Assembly (NCBI GenBank): GCA_003218475.1
Contig: QHNR01000009.1
Span: forward strand, 1-36,888
Direction of reading: 5' to 3'
Length of the DNA: 36,888 bases
DNA from: Verrucomicrobiota bacterium
GTDB taxonomy: Bacteria > Verrucomicrobiota > Verrucomicrobiia > Chthoniobacterales > UBA10450
Shown here in pieces: positions 9,130 to 16,092 of this stretch. A program made the position numbers and the translations under genes. The notes under the pieces were generated by a model that saw nothing but the letters and a program-made list of their open reading frames with translations, searched no databases and was not told the origin of the DNA. Position 1 is the first letter of the stretch; every line of letters begins with the position of its first letter.

Positions 9130-9987
9130 ATGACTACTTTTTACGACCCGAGCTGCCTCGAATATTCCAAGCCGGGCCACCCAGAACGACCGGAGCGCAT
9201 CGCTCGCATCGCGCCAGTGTTAAAGCATCGGCACCCTGACTGGGAATGGCGGTCGCCGCGTGCGGCGGCGGATGATGAATTGTTGCGCGCGCATTCACGC
9301 CAGCATGTCGAACACGTCGCCAACGCGCGCGAAGATTTCGACCTCGACACGCCAGATTATCCTAACATCGCGACGTACGCGCGTTGCTCGGCCGGTGGGG
9401 CGATTGAGGCAGCACGCGCGGCGTTGCGCGGCGAATCTGCCTTTAGCCTGATGCGACCGCCCGGGCATCACGCCAAGCGCGACCGCGCGATGGGTTTCTG
9501 TTATTTCAGCAACATCGCCATCGCTGCGCTCGACGCATTGGAGAACAGCGCTGAACGCGTTGCTATTTGGGATTTCGATGGACATCACGGCAATGGCACA
9601 GAGGCGATCGTGGCGCACAATCGCCGAATTCAATTTGCGTCGATCCACCAATTCCCAGCATACCCCGGAACCGGCGCGAAATCGTTCGCGAACATCGATA
9701 ACTATCCTGTCGCTCCTTTCACGAGACGAAAGCAGCACGTGGAAGTTGCAAAGCCGGCGCTGGAGAAACTGATCGCGTTCAAACCCGATCTGCTTCTTGT
9801 TTCGGCAGGATTCGATGCGTATGCACGGGACCCGCTGTTGCAATTGACTCTCGAGCGAGAAGACTTTGCGAAATTTGGCGAGTGGCTAAGCAACATCGAC
9901 CATCCAGTGGCAGTGGTCCTTGAGGGCGGCTACAGCGAGGACTTGCCAGAATTGATCGACGCGTTCTTAACGTCCTGGAACGATTGA
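9130..9987 (+). CDS. Histone deacetylase-family (arginase-fold) deacetylase
   Basis: About 285 residues from the ATG at 9130 (TTFYDPSCLEY); an in-frame ATG at 9085 is an alternative, and the track's 8731 start is a read-through of an intergenic repeat. Class II HDAC/acetylpolyamine amidohydrolase-like motifs are present: HPERPERI, RPPGHHA with the catalytic His pair, GFCYFSN, the zinc-binding WDFDGHHGNGT, SAGFDAYARDPL and LEGGY. It should be a zinc-dependent deacetylase acting on acetyl-lysine or small acetylated amines; the substrate cannot be told from sequence. The stop codon sits directly before the 70-bp palindromic element copy 2. Confidence 0.93.
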   Translation: MTTFYDPSCLEYSKPGHPERPERIARIAPVLKHRHPDWEWRSPRAAADDELLRAHSRQHVEHVANAREDFDLDTPDYPNIATYARCSAGGAIEAARAALRGESAFSLMRPPGHHAKRDRAMGFCYFSNIAIAALDALENSAERVAIWDFDGHHGNGTEAIVAHNRRIQFASIHQFPAYPGTGAKSFANIDNYPVAPFTRRKQHVEVAKPALEKLIAFKPDLLLVSAGFDAYARDPLLQLTLEREDFAKFGEWLSNIDHPVAVVLEGGYSEDLPELIDAFLTSWND

Positions 9988-10058
9988 GTTGTAGTGGCGT
10001 TTGTGCCAAATGCCGAACGTATTAAACCGGCGCTCGCCCCGGCGAGCGCCTCTACAAA
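9988..10058. repeat. 70-bp GTTGTAG-bounded palindromic element, copy 2 (inverted)
   Basis: Begins GTTGTAGTGGCGTTTGTG immediately after the HDAC-like stop codon and ends GGCGAGCGCCTCTACAA. Read on the minus strand it aligns over its full length with 5445-5514: same two hairpins, same ends. The two copies are therefore in opposite orientation, about 4.5 kb apart. Confidence 0.8.
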
Positions 10059-10098
10059 ATCTCTACTTGACGCTTGGATTGGCAACCCGAGGCGTGCA

Positions 10099-10548
10099 CT
10101 ACTTTTTTGATTGCGTGCTCACTGCCCGCTCCAGCTTCGCCGCCGCGTTTTCGATTTCGGTGTAGCCATATTGGCGAGCTCTGGCCTTCGCCGCGAGCAA
10201 CCCGCACCGATGAACATTTTTGAAATCGCCATAGGGGAACTTGTATCTTTGCTTGGTATTTTCCGGGTAATGATCGTCAATGCCCAGATGCCATTTTGCA
10301 TATTCGCCGAATCCATGCAGTCGGATGAATTCGTTCTCTTCGTTTGCGGACGGCCGATGTCCGCGCCATGCGCCTTTACCGTCCGCTATGAAATGTCTCT
10401 CTTTGATGAGCTGCATGGCGAAAGCAAAAGCGTCTTCGTTTAGGGCGAGCCCTGTGCGCGGCTGAGCCAGAACGGTCTCGATCGCACAAAGCAGAATTGC
10501 GACTGCAATGGAACGGACGCGCGCACGTTTTACTATGATCGCTTTCAT
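10099..10548 (-). CDS. Small exported protein of unknown function
   Basis: 149 residues from the ATG at 10548, chosen because it starts a signal peptide (KAIIVKRARVRSIAVAILLCAIETVLA, cleavage near VLA-QP). The track's 10833 start would read through a tRNA gene and a tRNA-like fragment, so I reject it. The mature part is small, mixed-charge and soluble (HFIADGKGAWRGHRPSANEE, GEYAKWHLGID, KFPYGDFKNVHRCGLLAAK). I do not recognise a characterised domain; it resembles a conserved hypothetical family found in several phyla. It probably acts in the periplasm. Confidence 0.72.
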   Translation of the reverse strand: MKAIIVKRARVRSIAVAILLCAIETVLAQPRTGLALNEDAFAFAMQLIKERHFIADGKGAWRGHRPSANEENEFIRLHGFGEYAKWHLGIDDHYPENTKQRYKFPYGDFKNVHRCGLLAAKARARQYGYTEIENAAAKLERAVSTQSKK

Positions 10549-10607
10549 CGCACCAGGCGGGAAACGTTTGCCTCGGACCCAGAAGTGGCAAACAATATTT
10601 GCTTGAG

Positions 10608-10655
10608 CGGGCCGTAGCACAGCTTGGTAGTGCGGTCGCCGCGGCGACAGGTCGC
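10608..10655 (+). repeat. tRNA-Pro 5'-half copy fused to the anticodon-replacing palindrome
   Basis: Positions 10608-10634 are identical to the first 27 nt of the tRNA-Pro gene at 10775 (acceptor 5' strand and whole D arm). The anticodon arm is then replaced by GTCGCCGCGGCGAC (10635-10648), followed by AGGTCGC, after which tRNA similarity stops. It is not a functional tRNA. Together with 11105-11157 it holds the two complementary halves of a palindrome-bearing tRNA-Pro copy. Confidence 0.88.
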
Positions 10656-10774
10656 GATGGCTGAACCAAGCCCCATTTGATTCGGTTGTCTGCCGAATTG
10701 CCGTCGCGCGCCCGGCTACTATTTTCAGCTCTGGCGATTTCGTTGCAACGAGTGAATAGTCCGTGCAACGCAAA

Positions 10775-10848
10775 CGGGCCGTAGCACAGCTTGGTAGTGC
10801 GCTTGAATGGGGTTCAAGAGGTCGCGGGTTCAAATCCCGCCGGCCCGA
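10775..10848 (+). tRNA. tRNA-Pro(GGG)
   Basis: 74-nt cloverleaf. Acceptor CGGGCCG pairs with CGGCCCG; D arm GTAGCACAGCTTGGTAGTGC; anticodon stem CTTGA/TCAAG with loop ATGGGGT gives anticodon GGG (proline). The T arm is GCGGG-TTCAAAT-CCCGC; the discriminator is A and CCA is not encoded. The T arm, acceptor and nine bases beyond are duplicated at 11128-11164. Confidence 0.96.
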
Positions 10849-10870
10849 GAAGATTAAATCTCTTATCGTT

Positions 10871-11109
10871 TTGTTTCACGTTTACATTTTACGCAGCAGC
10901 AAGACCGGTCGTCGCTATGTGGGATCGTGCGAGAACCTCGTTGAACGTCTTCGGCGGCACAAGCCGGGCCATTCCAAAGCCACCCGTCATGGCATGCCGT
11001 GGACTTTGGTCCACAGTGAAAGCTTTCTAGTCGCGCCGACGTTGCAGAAAGAGAGCGATATTACAAATCTGGCCGTGGTCGCGATGAACTCGAGTGCTTG
11101 GGTTTGTAG
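10871..11109 (+). pseudogene. GIY-YIG nuclease-like gene with a frameshift
   Basis: From a TTG at 10871 the frame reads FHVYILRSSKTGRRYVGSC, then LVERLRRHKPGHSK and MPWTLVHSESF, which is the start of a short GIY-YIG (UPF0213-like) protein with its VYIL and RYVGSC motifs. The family's conserved ending continues in the +1 frame as ERERYYKSGRGRDEL and stops at TAG 11107-11109. One added base near AGCTTTCTAGTC (about 11023-11030) would restore a complete ~80-residue protein. It is therefore either a pseudogene or a one-base sequencing error. The stop codon lies in the TTTGTAGCGCGG end of the downstream tRNA-like repeat. GIY-YIG domains are nucleases, but small stand-alone ones are poorly characterised. 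Confidence 0.75.
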
Positions 11110-11157
11110 CGCGGTCGCCGCGGCGACAGGTCGCGGGTTCAAATCCCGCCGGCCCGA
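11105..11157 (+). repeat. Palindrome fused to a tRNA-Pro 3'-half copy
   Basis: TGTAGCGCG, then the palindrome GTCGCCGCGGCGAC (11114-11127), then a perfect copy of the tRNA-Pro variable region, T arm and acceptor 3' strand. The identity to the real tRNA gene (10819-10855) covers 37 bp, 11128-11164, and extends nine bases past the discriminator. The tRNA 5' half is missing, so this is not a tRNA gene. Confidence 0.88.
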
Positions 11158-11167
11158 GAAGATTTGT

Positions 11168-11252
11168 GCCACGGATTATCACAGATGAAACACAGATTAT
11201 CCTTGGCCAATATGGAACGTCATCTGCGTAAATCTGTGTTCATCTGTGGTTG
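11168..11252. repeat. CACAGATGAA-type inverted repeat upstream of ychF
   Basis: Left arm CCACGGATTATCACAGATGA continuing AACACAGATTA; right arm CATCTGCGTAAATCTGTG continuing TTCATCTGTGG. These are imperfect inverted repeats of about 30 bp around a 20-bp centre. It ends two bases before the ychF start codon, so it forms the whole visible ychF leader. Confidence 0.75.
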
Positions 11253-11253
11253 A

Positions 11254-12378
11254 ATGTTAAGTGCGGGAATCGTCGGGCTGCCAAACGTCGGTAAATCGAC
11301 GCTTTTCAATGCGGTTACGCGCACGCATAAGGCGCCCGCAGAAAATTATCCGTTCTGCACGATCGATCCGAACGTCGGGGTCGTGACGGTACCCGATCCG
11401 CGACTGGCGAGAATTACGCAGATTTCCCAGTCAAAAAAAATCACGCCGACAGCCATCGAGTTTGTCGACATAGCGGGACTGGTCAAAGGTGCGAGCGCGG
11501 GCGAAGGGCTCGGTAACCAGTTCCTCCACCACATTCGCGAAGTGGACGCGATTGTGCAGGTGGTGCGTTGTTTCGAAGACAGCAATGTGCATCATGTCAG
11601 CGCGACGATTGATCCGATCCGCGATATTGAAGTGATTAATACAGAACTTGCTCTTGCAGACTTGGCTTCTTTGCAGAAACGGCGTGACCGATTACAAAAG
11701 CAACTGCACGCCGGTGACAAAACGGCAAACATCGAAAACGCCATTATTGAGAAACTGTCGACGCATCTGGATTCTGGAAAGCCCGCGATCACCGCGGAAT
11801 TAAGCCCGGAAGAAAAAGCAATCGCGCGCGGATTCTTTCTGCTCACAGCAAAGCCAACGATCTTTGCCTGCAACGTAGCTGAATCCGACTTGGCAGCCAT
11901 TTCACCCGGCGACCAAGGAAGCGCCACCGCACGGTATGTCGATGCTGTTCAAGATTACGCGCGCCATCATTTCGCCACCGAAGCGGTGGTGGTTAGCGCA
12001 CAGATCGAAAGCGAACTCGTCTATCTCAGCGAGCAGGAGGCACTGGAGTATCTGCACAGGCTGGGCGTCGAAGATAGCGGCGTCCACGAGCTCATCCGCG
12101 CGGTGTATCACCTGCTCGGCCTGCGCACTTTTTTTACCACGGGCGAAAAAGAGACGCGCGCCTGGACCATTCACGCCGGGGACAAGGCACCCACCGCCGC
12201 CGGAACGATTCACTCGGATTTCGAGCGCGGTTTCATTTCGGCGGAAACGATTCATTACGATGATCTCGCTGCGTTCGGTTCGTTTGCGAAGGCTCGCGAA
12301 GCGGGCAAACTGCGGCTGGAAGGAAAAGACTATGTTGTGCGCGACGGCGACGTTATTTTCTTTCGGTTCAATGTGTGA
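11254..12378 (+). CDS. ychF: Redox/ribosome-associated ATPase YchF (OLA1 family)
   Basis: 374 residues, slightly longer than E. coli YchF. It has the Obg-type P-loop [16 protein letters not shown] at the start, [12 protein letters not shown] switch region, [11 protein letters not shown]3 motif and a C-terminal TGS domain ending [16 protein letters not shown]. YchF proteins bind ATP rather than GTP, associate with ribosomes and are linked to stress responses. Start ATG at 11254 lies immediately after an inverted repeat with no visible Shine-Dalgarno site. Convergent with the zinc-ribbon gene. Confidence 0.97.
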   Translation: MLSAGIVGLPNVGKSTLFNAVTRTHKAPAENYPFCTIDPNVGVVTVPDPRLARITQISQSKKITPTAIEFVDIAGLVKGASAGEGLGNQFLHHIREVDAIVQVVRCFEDSNVHHVSATIDPIRDIEVINTELALADLASLQKRRDRLQKQLHAGDKTANIENAIIEKLSTHLDSGKPAITAELSPEEKAIARGFFLLTAKPTIFACNVAESDLAAISPGDQGSATARYVDAVQDYARHHFATEAVVVSAQIESELVYLSEQEALEYLHRLGVEDSGVHELIRAVYHLLGLRTFFTTGEKETRAWTIHAGDKAPTAAGTIHSDFERGFISAETIHYDDLAAFGSFAKAREAGKLRLEGKDYVVRDGDVIFFRFNV

Positions 12379-12380
12379 TT

Positions 12381-12439
12381 GGTAGGGCGCGTTCGCCGAG
12401 CGCGCCGGCCGACCTCCCGCCAAGTGGGTGTTCCCTACC
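12381..12439. repeat. GGTAGGG...CCCTACC inverted-repeat element between ychF and the zinc-ribbon gene
   Basis: Bounded by GGTAGGG and CCCTACC, with an internal GC-rich hairpin (GGCGCGTTCGCCGAGCGCGCC). It occupies the whole convergent spacer and contains the TAG stop codon of the minus-strand zinc-ribbon gene (12435-12437). It may double as a bidirectional terminator. Confidence 0.6.
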
Positions 12440-13136
12440 CTTCGTACAAAATTCGCCCACAATTTTCGCAGCTCACGATTTCTTTTCCCGCTTTGACCTG
12501 CGCCGCGGTGGCAGTCGTCACTTTCATGTGACAGCCGGTACAAACGCCATGTTCGATGGCAACGACAGCCGCATCCCCCTTGCTTTTGAAGAGACGTTCG
12601 AAGCGACCGAGCGAATCCTCATCAATTTTTCCCGCCAACTCCGAGCGCTCCTTGCTTAATCCTTGTAGCTGCGACTCCAAAGCTTTCGATTTTTCCTCCA
12701 AGTCGGCTGTCTGCCGTGCGATCGAGTTTTGAGCTGCGGTTGCTTTCTTTTCTTCTTCAGCCAAGTCTGCCTTGACCTTGTCGGCGAGCACCATCAGTTC
12801 CAACTCGTCGTCTTCTATTTTCCGAATTTCATTTTCGTAACGCTCGATCTCGTGCCCGATTGCCCGAAATTCCTCATTCTTGCGTGTCTGGTATTGCTGG
12901 GTCTTGAGACGTGAGATCGTCTCGGTGCGAGTCCCAACATCCAGCTCAAGTCTCTTGCGATCGATTTCCACCTGTCGCGCTCTCTGCTTAAGGCCTTCTA
13001 CGCTCGCCCTGCTTGCTGCCAATTGCGCTTCTAGGCTGCTGCGCCGGAGCGGCACAGTCTCAATTTCGGTCCGAATCTGTCTGATCTTTTGGTCTCGATC
13101 TTGGAGAATCAGTAGTTGTTCCAATTCGGAATGCAC
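12435..13136 (-). CDS. Coiled-coil zinc-ribbon protein (CdsZ-like, COG1579/DUF164)
   Basis: 233 residues. Residues ~15-180 form an almost continuous charged coiled coil (heptads such as LEAQLAASRASVEGLKQRAR). The C-terminus holds a C4 zinc ribbon: CTGC (VCTGCHMKV) and CENC (SCENCGRIL). This is the layout of the C4-type zinc-ribbon family that includes chlamydial CdsZ. Its role is not firmly established; nucleic-acid or protein scaffolding is inferred. Start ATG at 13136. The stop codon is inside a repeat terminus. Confidence 0.88.
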   Translation of the reverse strand: MHSELEQLLILQDRDQKIRQIRTEIETVPLRRSSLEAQLAASRASVEGLKQRARQVEIDRKRLELDVGTRTETISRLKTQQYQTRKNEEFRAIGHEIERYENEIRKIEDDELELMVLADKVKADLAEEEKKATAAQNSIARQTADLEEKSKALESQLQGLSKERSELAGKIDEDSLGRFERLFKSKGDAAVVAIEHGVCTGCHMKVTTATAAQVKAGKEIVSCENCGRILYEG

Positions 13137-13173
13137 GCGCGCTGAAGTTATTGATTCAGCGGAGCGCCGTCAA

Positions 13174-13960
13174 TTACCGCCCTGCCGGCTCAATTTGATT
13201 CAAGGCAGTGAGAACTTGCTCCGGCCGCGCACGAACCGCGATGTTTTCGGTGAGCTTGACCCAACGAACGATTCTGCTGGAATCGATCAGAAACTCAGCG
13301 GGTCTTGCGATATCCGCGCCTTTTGGCCCCGCCCCCGCGATGCAGCACATCGTAACGGCGAATCACTTCGGCTTTAGCATCGGAAAGTAACGGGAACGTA
13401 TAGCCGCTTTTTTGCGATCGGCGCCGGTTAATGTCGGGTGGATCGACGCTAATACCAACGACGCGGATGCCACGCGCATCGAACTCCGAAAGCTTTTGCT
13501 GGAAACTCCGTAACCCGGAGTTGCATAGTGGTCACCAAAAACCGCGATAGAAAATCATTACAACAGCCCGCGACCCGGAAAGCAAATCACCCAAGCCGAC
13601 CGGCTGTTCGTTTTGATCCAACAACATGAAGTCCGGCGCCTTTTCGCCGAGGCGCGGCGCATGAGCCGAGAGCGGCACCTGGCGCAGGACATAGAAAATT
13701 TCGTAACTAAAAAGACCAAAAAGAAACAGCGCGATCGCTGTTAGGATCGAGCCGAAGATCTTACCACAATAAAGTTGTGACCGGCCAAACGCGCGAAATA
13801 GCCCAACAATCAACAAGGCACCGCCAATTCCAAAGAGCAAGAGATTTGCCCATGGAAAATCGCGCGTAATTGGAAACCGGACGAAAAATCCGTAGGAGAA
13901 CAATCCGGCGACGGCGACAACAAAGCCAACCCAGAGCAGCGAGTTCCATTGTCGTTTCAT
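13174..13960 (-). CDS. Membrane-anchored peroxiredoxin, probable selenoprotein (in-frame UGA = Sec143), with one apparent frameshift
   Basis: The track stops at a TGA (13532-13534) that falls exactly on the peroxidatic-cysteine codon of an AhpC/TSA-type peroxiredoxin: VMIFYRGFW-U-PLCNSGLRSF. The thioredoxin fold continues after the TGA (RGIRVVGISVDPP, SGYTFPLLSDAKAEVIRRYD), and then, after one extra G in a G-rich run (13327-13336), in the next frame (GADIARPAEFLIDSSR...) to TAA at 13174. The corrected protein is ~261 residues. Three hydrophobic helices (about 8-27, 38-56, 67-90) precede the redox domain. The ATG at 13960 overlaps the OPT transporter stop as ATGA, so the genes are coupled. Residue 146 would be the resolving Cys (UxxC). 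A hairpin resembling a bacterial SECIS follows the UGA. The alternative is a pseudogene with two lesions. Confidence 0.78.
13504..13522 (-). promoter_or_regulatory. Candidate bacterial SECIS hairpin
   Basis: On the mRNA strand a perfect 7-bp stem AACUCCG/CGGAGUU closes the five-base loop GGUUA. The loop begins 16 nt after the in-frame UGA. Known bacterial SECIS elements have a short apical loop with an early G followed by U, roughly 16-37 nt after the UGA, so both spacing and loop fit. SelB binding itself is inferred. Confidence 0.72.
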
Positions 13961-15990
13961 GCCGATCTTGCAGTGGCCATTCGCAAGATCCACCGGTAGA
14001 GCAGGAATGCGATAACGGCGAACGCGAGGCCGCCGATAAAAACGCCGGCTATCTCAAATCCAGGACCCACCACGCCGAGCGGCGCAGCCTTGCCGGAAAA
14101 CACGACGATTGCGGAAAGGATGACTCCTATGATGCTTTCCCCGACGATCAAGCCGGACGCGAGCAGCACGCCGAGCTGTTTCGTCGCTTCGGGCTTTGGC
14201 GTGCGATTAGCGCGTTGGTCGAAGAACCAGCCGACTATCGCGCCGACGACAATCATCAACGTGCTTTGCGTTGGCAGATAGATTCCCAGACCAACAGCCA
14301 ACGGTGGAACGCGCATGTGTTTCGTAGTGCGGGCAAGAATTTCGTCCAACAAGATGATACCAATCCCGATGAATCCGCCGATCCGGATCAAGCTCCAGTC
14401 AATGTCTGCGGCTATAACGCCTTGAGCCAAAGAGGAAATCAGGCCAGCCTGAGGCGCCGGCAGCGGATGGGGACGCAACTCTGCTCCCGGTGCGCCGACA
14501 AAACCATAAGCATGATTCACCAGATCGAGCACCGGCGGAATCACAAACGCGCCGGCAATGACACCGATGACCAGCGCCATCTGCTGTTTCCAAGGTGTCG
14601 CATCAACTAATTGACCGGTCTTGAGATCCTGAAGGTTGTTATTCGCGATCGCAGCAACATTGAAGATGACTGCTGTCGTGAATAGAGCGAAGGCCATCAG
14701 TGATTTGGCTGCATCTGGCGGCACGTACGGTTTCAGGCCAATCACAAGTAGCAAGGCAGCGCCGATCACCACCAGAATGCCAATTCCCGACAATGGGCTA
14801 TTAGACGAACCGATTAAGCCTGCCATGTAACCGCAGACTGCTGAGACGAAGAAGCTCATCAACACGACGTACGCGACGCCGCCAATGATGAGCGTTGGGA
14901 GATGCGTACCGAGGCCGCTTGTGTTGCCGAAATAACCCAGCAGCCATCCAATCGGCAGCATGCAAGCCAACGTCACAAGACCGACAAGGCCGATTGGAAT
15001 GTCGCGCTCAGTGATCGGCAGCGTGTCGGCTTTACCGGCTTTGCGCGCGCGTGAGGCAGCCATCGCACTTGCCAGACCGCTCGCAACCGGCTTCACTAAC
15101 TTCAGCAGCGTCCAGATCGCCGAAACCCCGATCGCGCCGGCGCCGACGAAACGCACTTTCGTGCTCCAGGTTTTCTGCGCGAGCGTGGCCGCAGCGGTTG
15201 TGAGATCGCCCGCGATGGCTGAAAAATGCGGAACCCCCCAACCCCAACCAATCAGCGCGCCAATCAACATCGCGATTCCAACTGAAAGACCGACCAGGTG
15301 CCCGATCGCAAGAAGCGCGAACGACAGCGCGAAATCATAGCCGCTGACTGCGCCGCGTCTGCCGATTCGAAAAGTCTGCGCGACGTCTGCCGCGAAAATT
15401 TGAGTACCAACGATCACCGCGAAGGCGGCGGAAACGATCGATCCCCACAAGACCGCGAGCAGGCCGGCGCGGCCGTGTTCGACATCGGACGCGTGGGCAG
15501 AGTCGCCGCTGCTGCCAACCTTGAGCACTTCAGCGCAAGCGACGCCTTCCGGATACGGTAAGTCGGAAGTCGTCACCAGGGCGCGACGCAACGGGATTGA
15601 ATACATGACCCCCAGAATTCCGCCGAGCGCGCAGATCCAAAACGAGGTCCAGAACGGAAATTCCGTCCAATAACCGATCATGATCAAACCCGGCAACACA
15701 AAGATGATGGACGACAGTGTCCCCGCCGCGGACGCGACGGTTTGCACAATGTTATTTTCTTGAATCGTCGCATCGCGGAAACCGCGCAGGATTGCCATCG
15801 AAATCACTGCCGCCGGAATCGACGTCGAAAAAGTAAGACCAGCCTTAAGGCCGAAGTACACATTGGCCGCGGTGAACACTAGTGTGATCAGGACACCAAT
15901 AATCAGGCCGCGGACGGTAAGCTCTTTGCGTGTTTGTTCGCGGCCGTTCACGAGGTGCGCAGGATATGTTGAATTCGCGAAAGCGGTCAA
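13957..15990 (-). CDS. OPT-family oligopeptide transporter
   Basis: 677-residue polytopic inner-membrane protein with about 14-16 hydrophobic segments. The N-terminus (KELTVRGLIIGVLITLVFTA, then NVYFGLKAGLTFSTSIPAAV) and the ISMAILRGF / NNIVQTVASAAG blocks are characteristic of the prokaryotic OPT family, which imports peptides or, in some members, metal-siderophore complexes. Substrate unknown. Its TGA stop overlaps the ATG of the peroxiredoxin gene, so the two form one translationally coupled unit. Start ATG at 15990 fits the family N-terminus. Confidence 0.93.
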   Translation of the reverse strand: MTAFANSTYPAHLVNGREQTRKELTVRGLIIGVLITLVFTAANVYFGLKAGLTFSTSIPAAVISMAILRGFRDATIQENNIVQTVASAAGTLSSIIFVLPGLIMIGYWTEFPFWTSFWICALGGILGVMYSIPLRRALVTTSDLPYPEGVACAEVLKVGSSGDSAHASDVEHGRAGLLAVLWGSIVSAAFAVIVGTQIFAADVAQTFRIGRRGAVSGYDFALSFALLAIGHLVGLSVGIAMLIGALIGWGWGVPHFSAIAGDLTTAAATLAQKTWSTKVRFVGAGAIGVSAIWTLLKLVKPVASGLASAMAASRARKAGKADTLPITERDIPIGLVGLVTLACMLPIGWLLGYFGNTSGLGTHLPTLIIGGVAYVVLMSFFVSAVCGYMAGLIGSSNSPLSGIGILVVIGAALLLVIGLKPYVPPDAAKSLMAFALFTTAVIFNVAAIANNNLQDLKTGQLVDATPWKQQMALVIGVIAGAFVIPPVLDLVNHAYGFVGAPGAELRPHPLPAPQAGLISSLAQGVIAADIDWSLIRIGGFIGIGIILLDEILARTTKHMRVPPLAVGLGIYLPTQSTLMIVVGAIVGWFFDQRANRTPKPEATKQLGVLLASGLIVGESIIGVILSAIVVFSGKAAPLGVVGPGFEIAGVFIGGLAFAVIAFLLYRWILRMATARSA

Positions 15991-16092
15991 TCGCGTACTT
16001 GAATCTGGCAGGGGTGTAAGGCGCCGACGCCAATTAACTAGACCCCCCGTGGCGAACGTTTGCCGGTTAACGCGCTGCGTTCAGTCGCCAGA

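Noticed and set aside
10549-10833. N-terminal extension of the small exported protein
   Set aside because: It translates the complement of tRNA-Pro and the tRNA-like fragment; the signal peptide begins at 10548.
10763-11188. 141-residue ORF spanning tRNA-Pro and the GIY-YIG region as one protein
   Set aside because: Its first ~36 and last ~35 codons are tRNA, repeat or out-of-frame sequence; only the central part is GIY-YIG-like.
12880-13390. Plus-strand ORFs at 12880-13377 and 13208-13390
   Set aside because: They are shadows of the zinc-ribbon and peroxiredoxin genes on the minus strand.
13174-13535. Programmed ribosomal frameshift in the peroxiredoxin
   Set aside because: The shift site is a G-rich run with no clear slippery heptamer or downstream stimulator; a sequence error or lesion is simpler.
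13532-13993. Peroxiredoxin as a truncated, TM-only protein ending at the TGA
   Set aside because: The conserved redox domain continues in frame past the TGA, and the stop falls exactly on the catalytic residue; a natural gene end there is unlikely.
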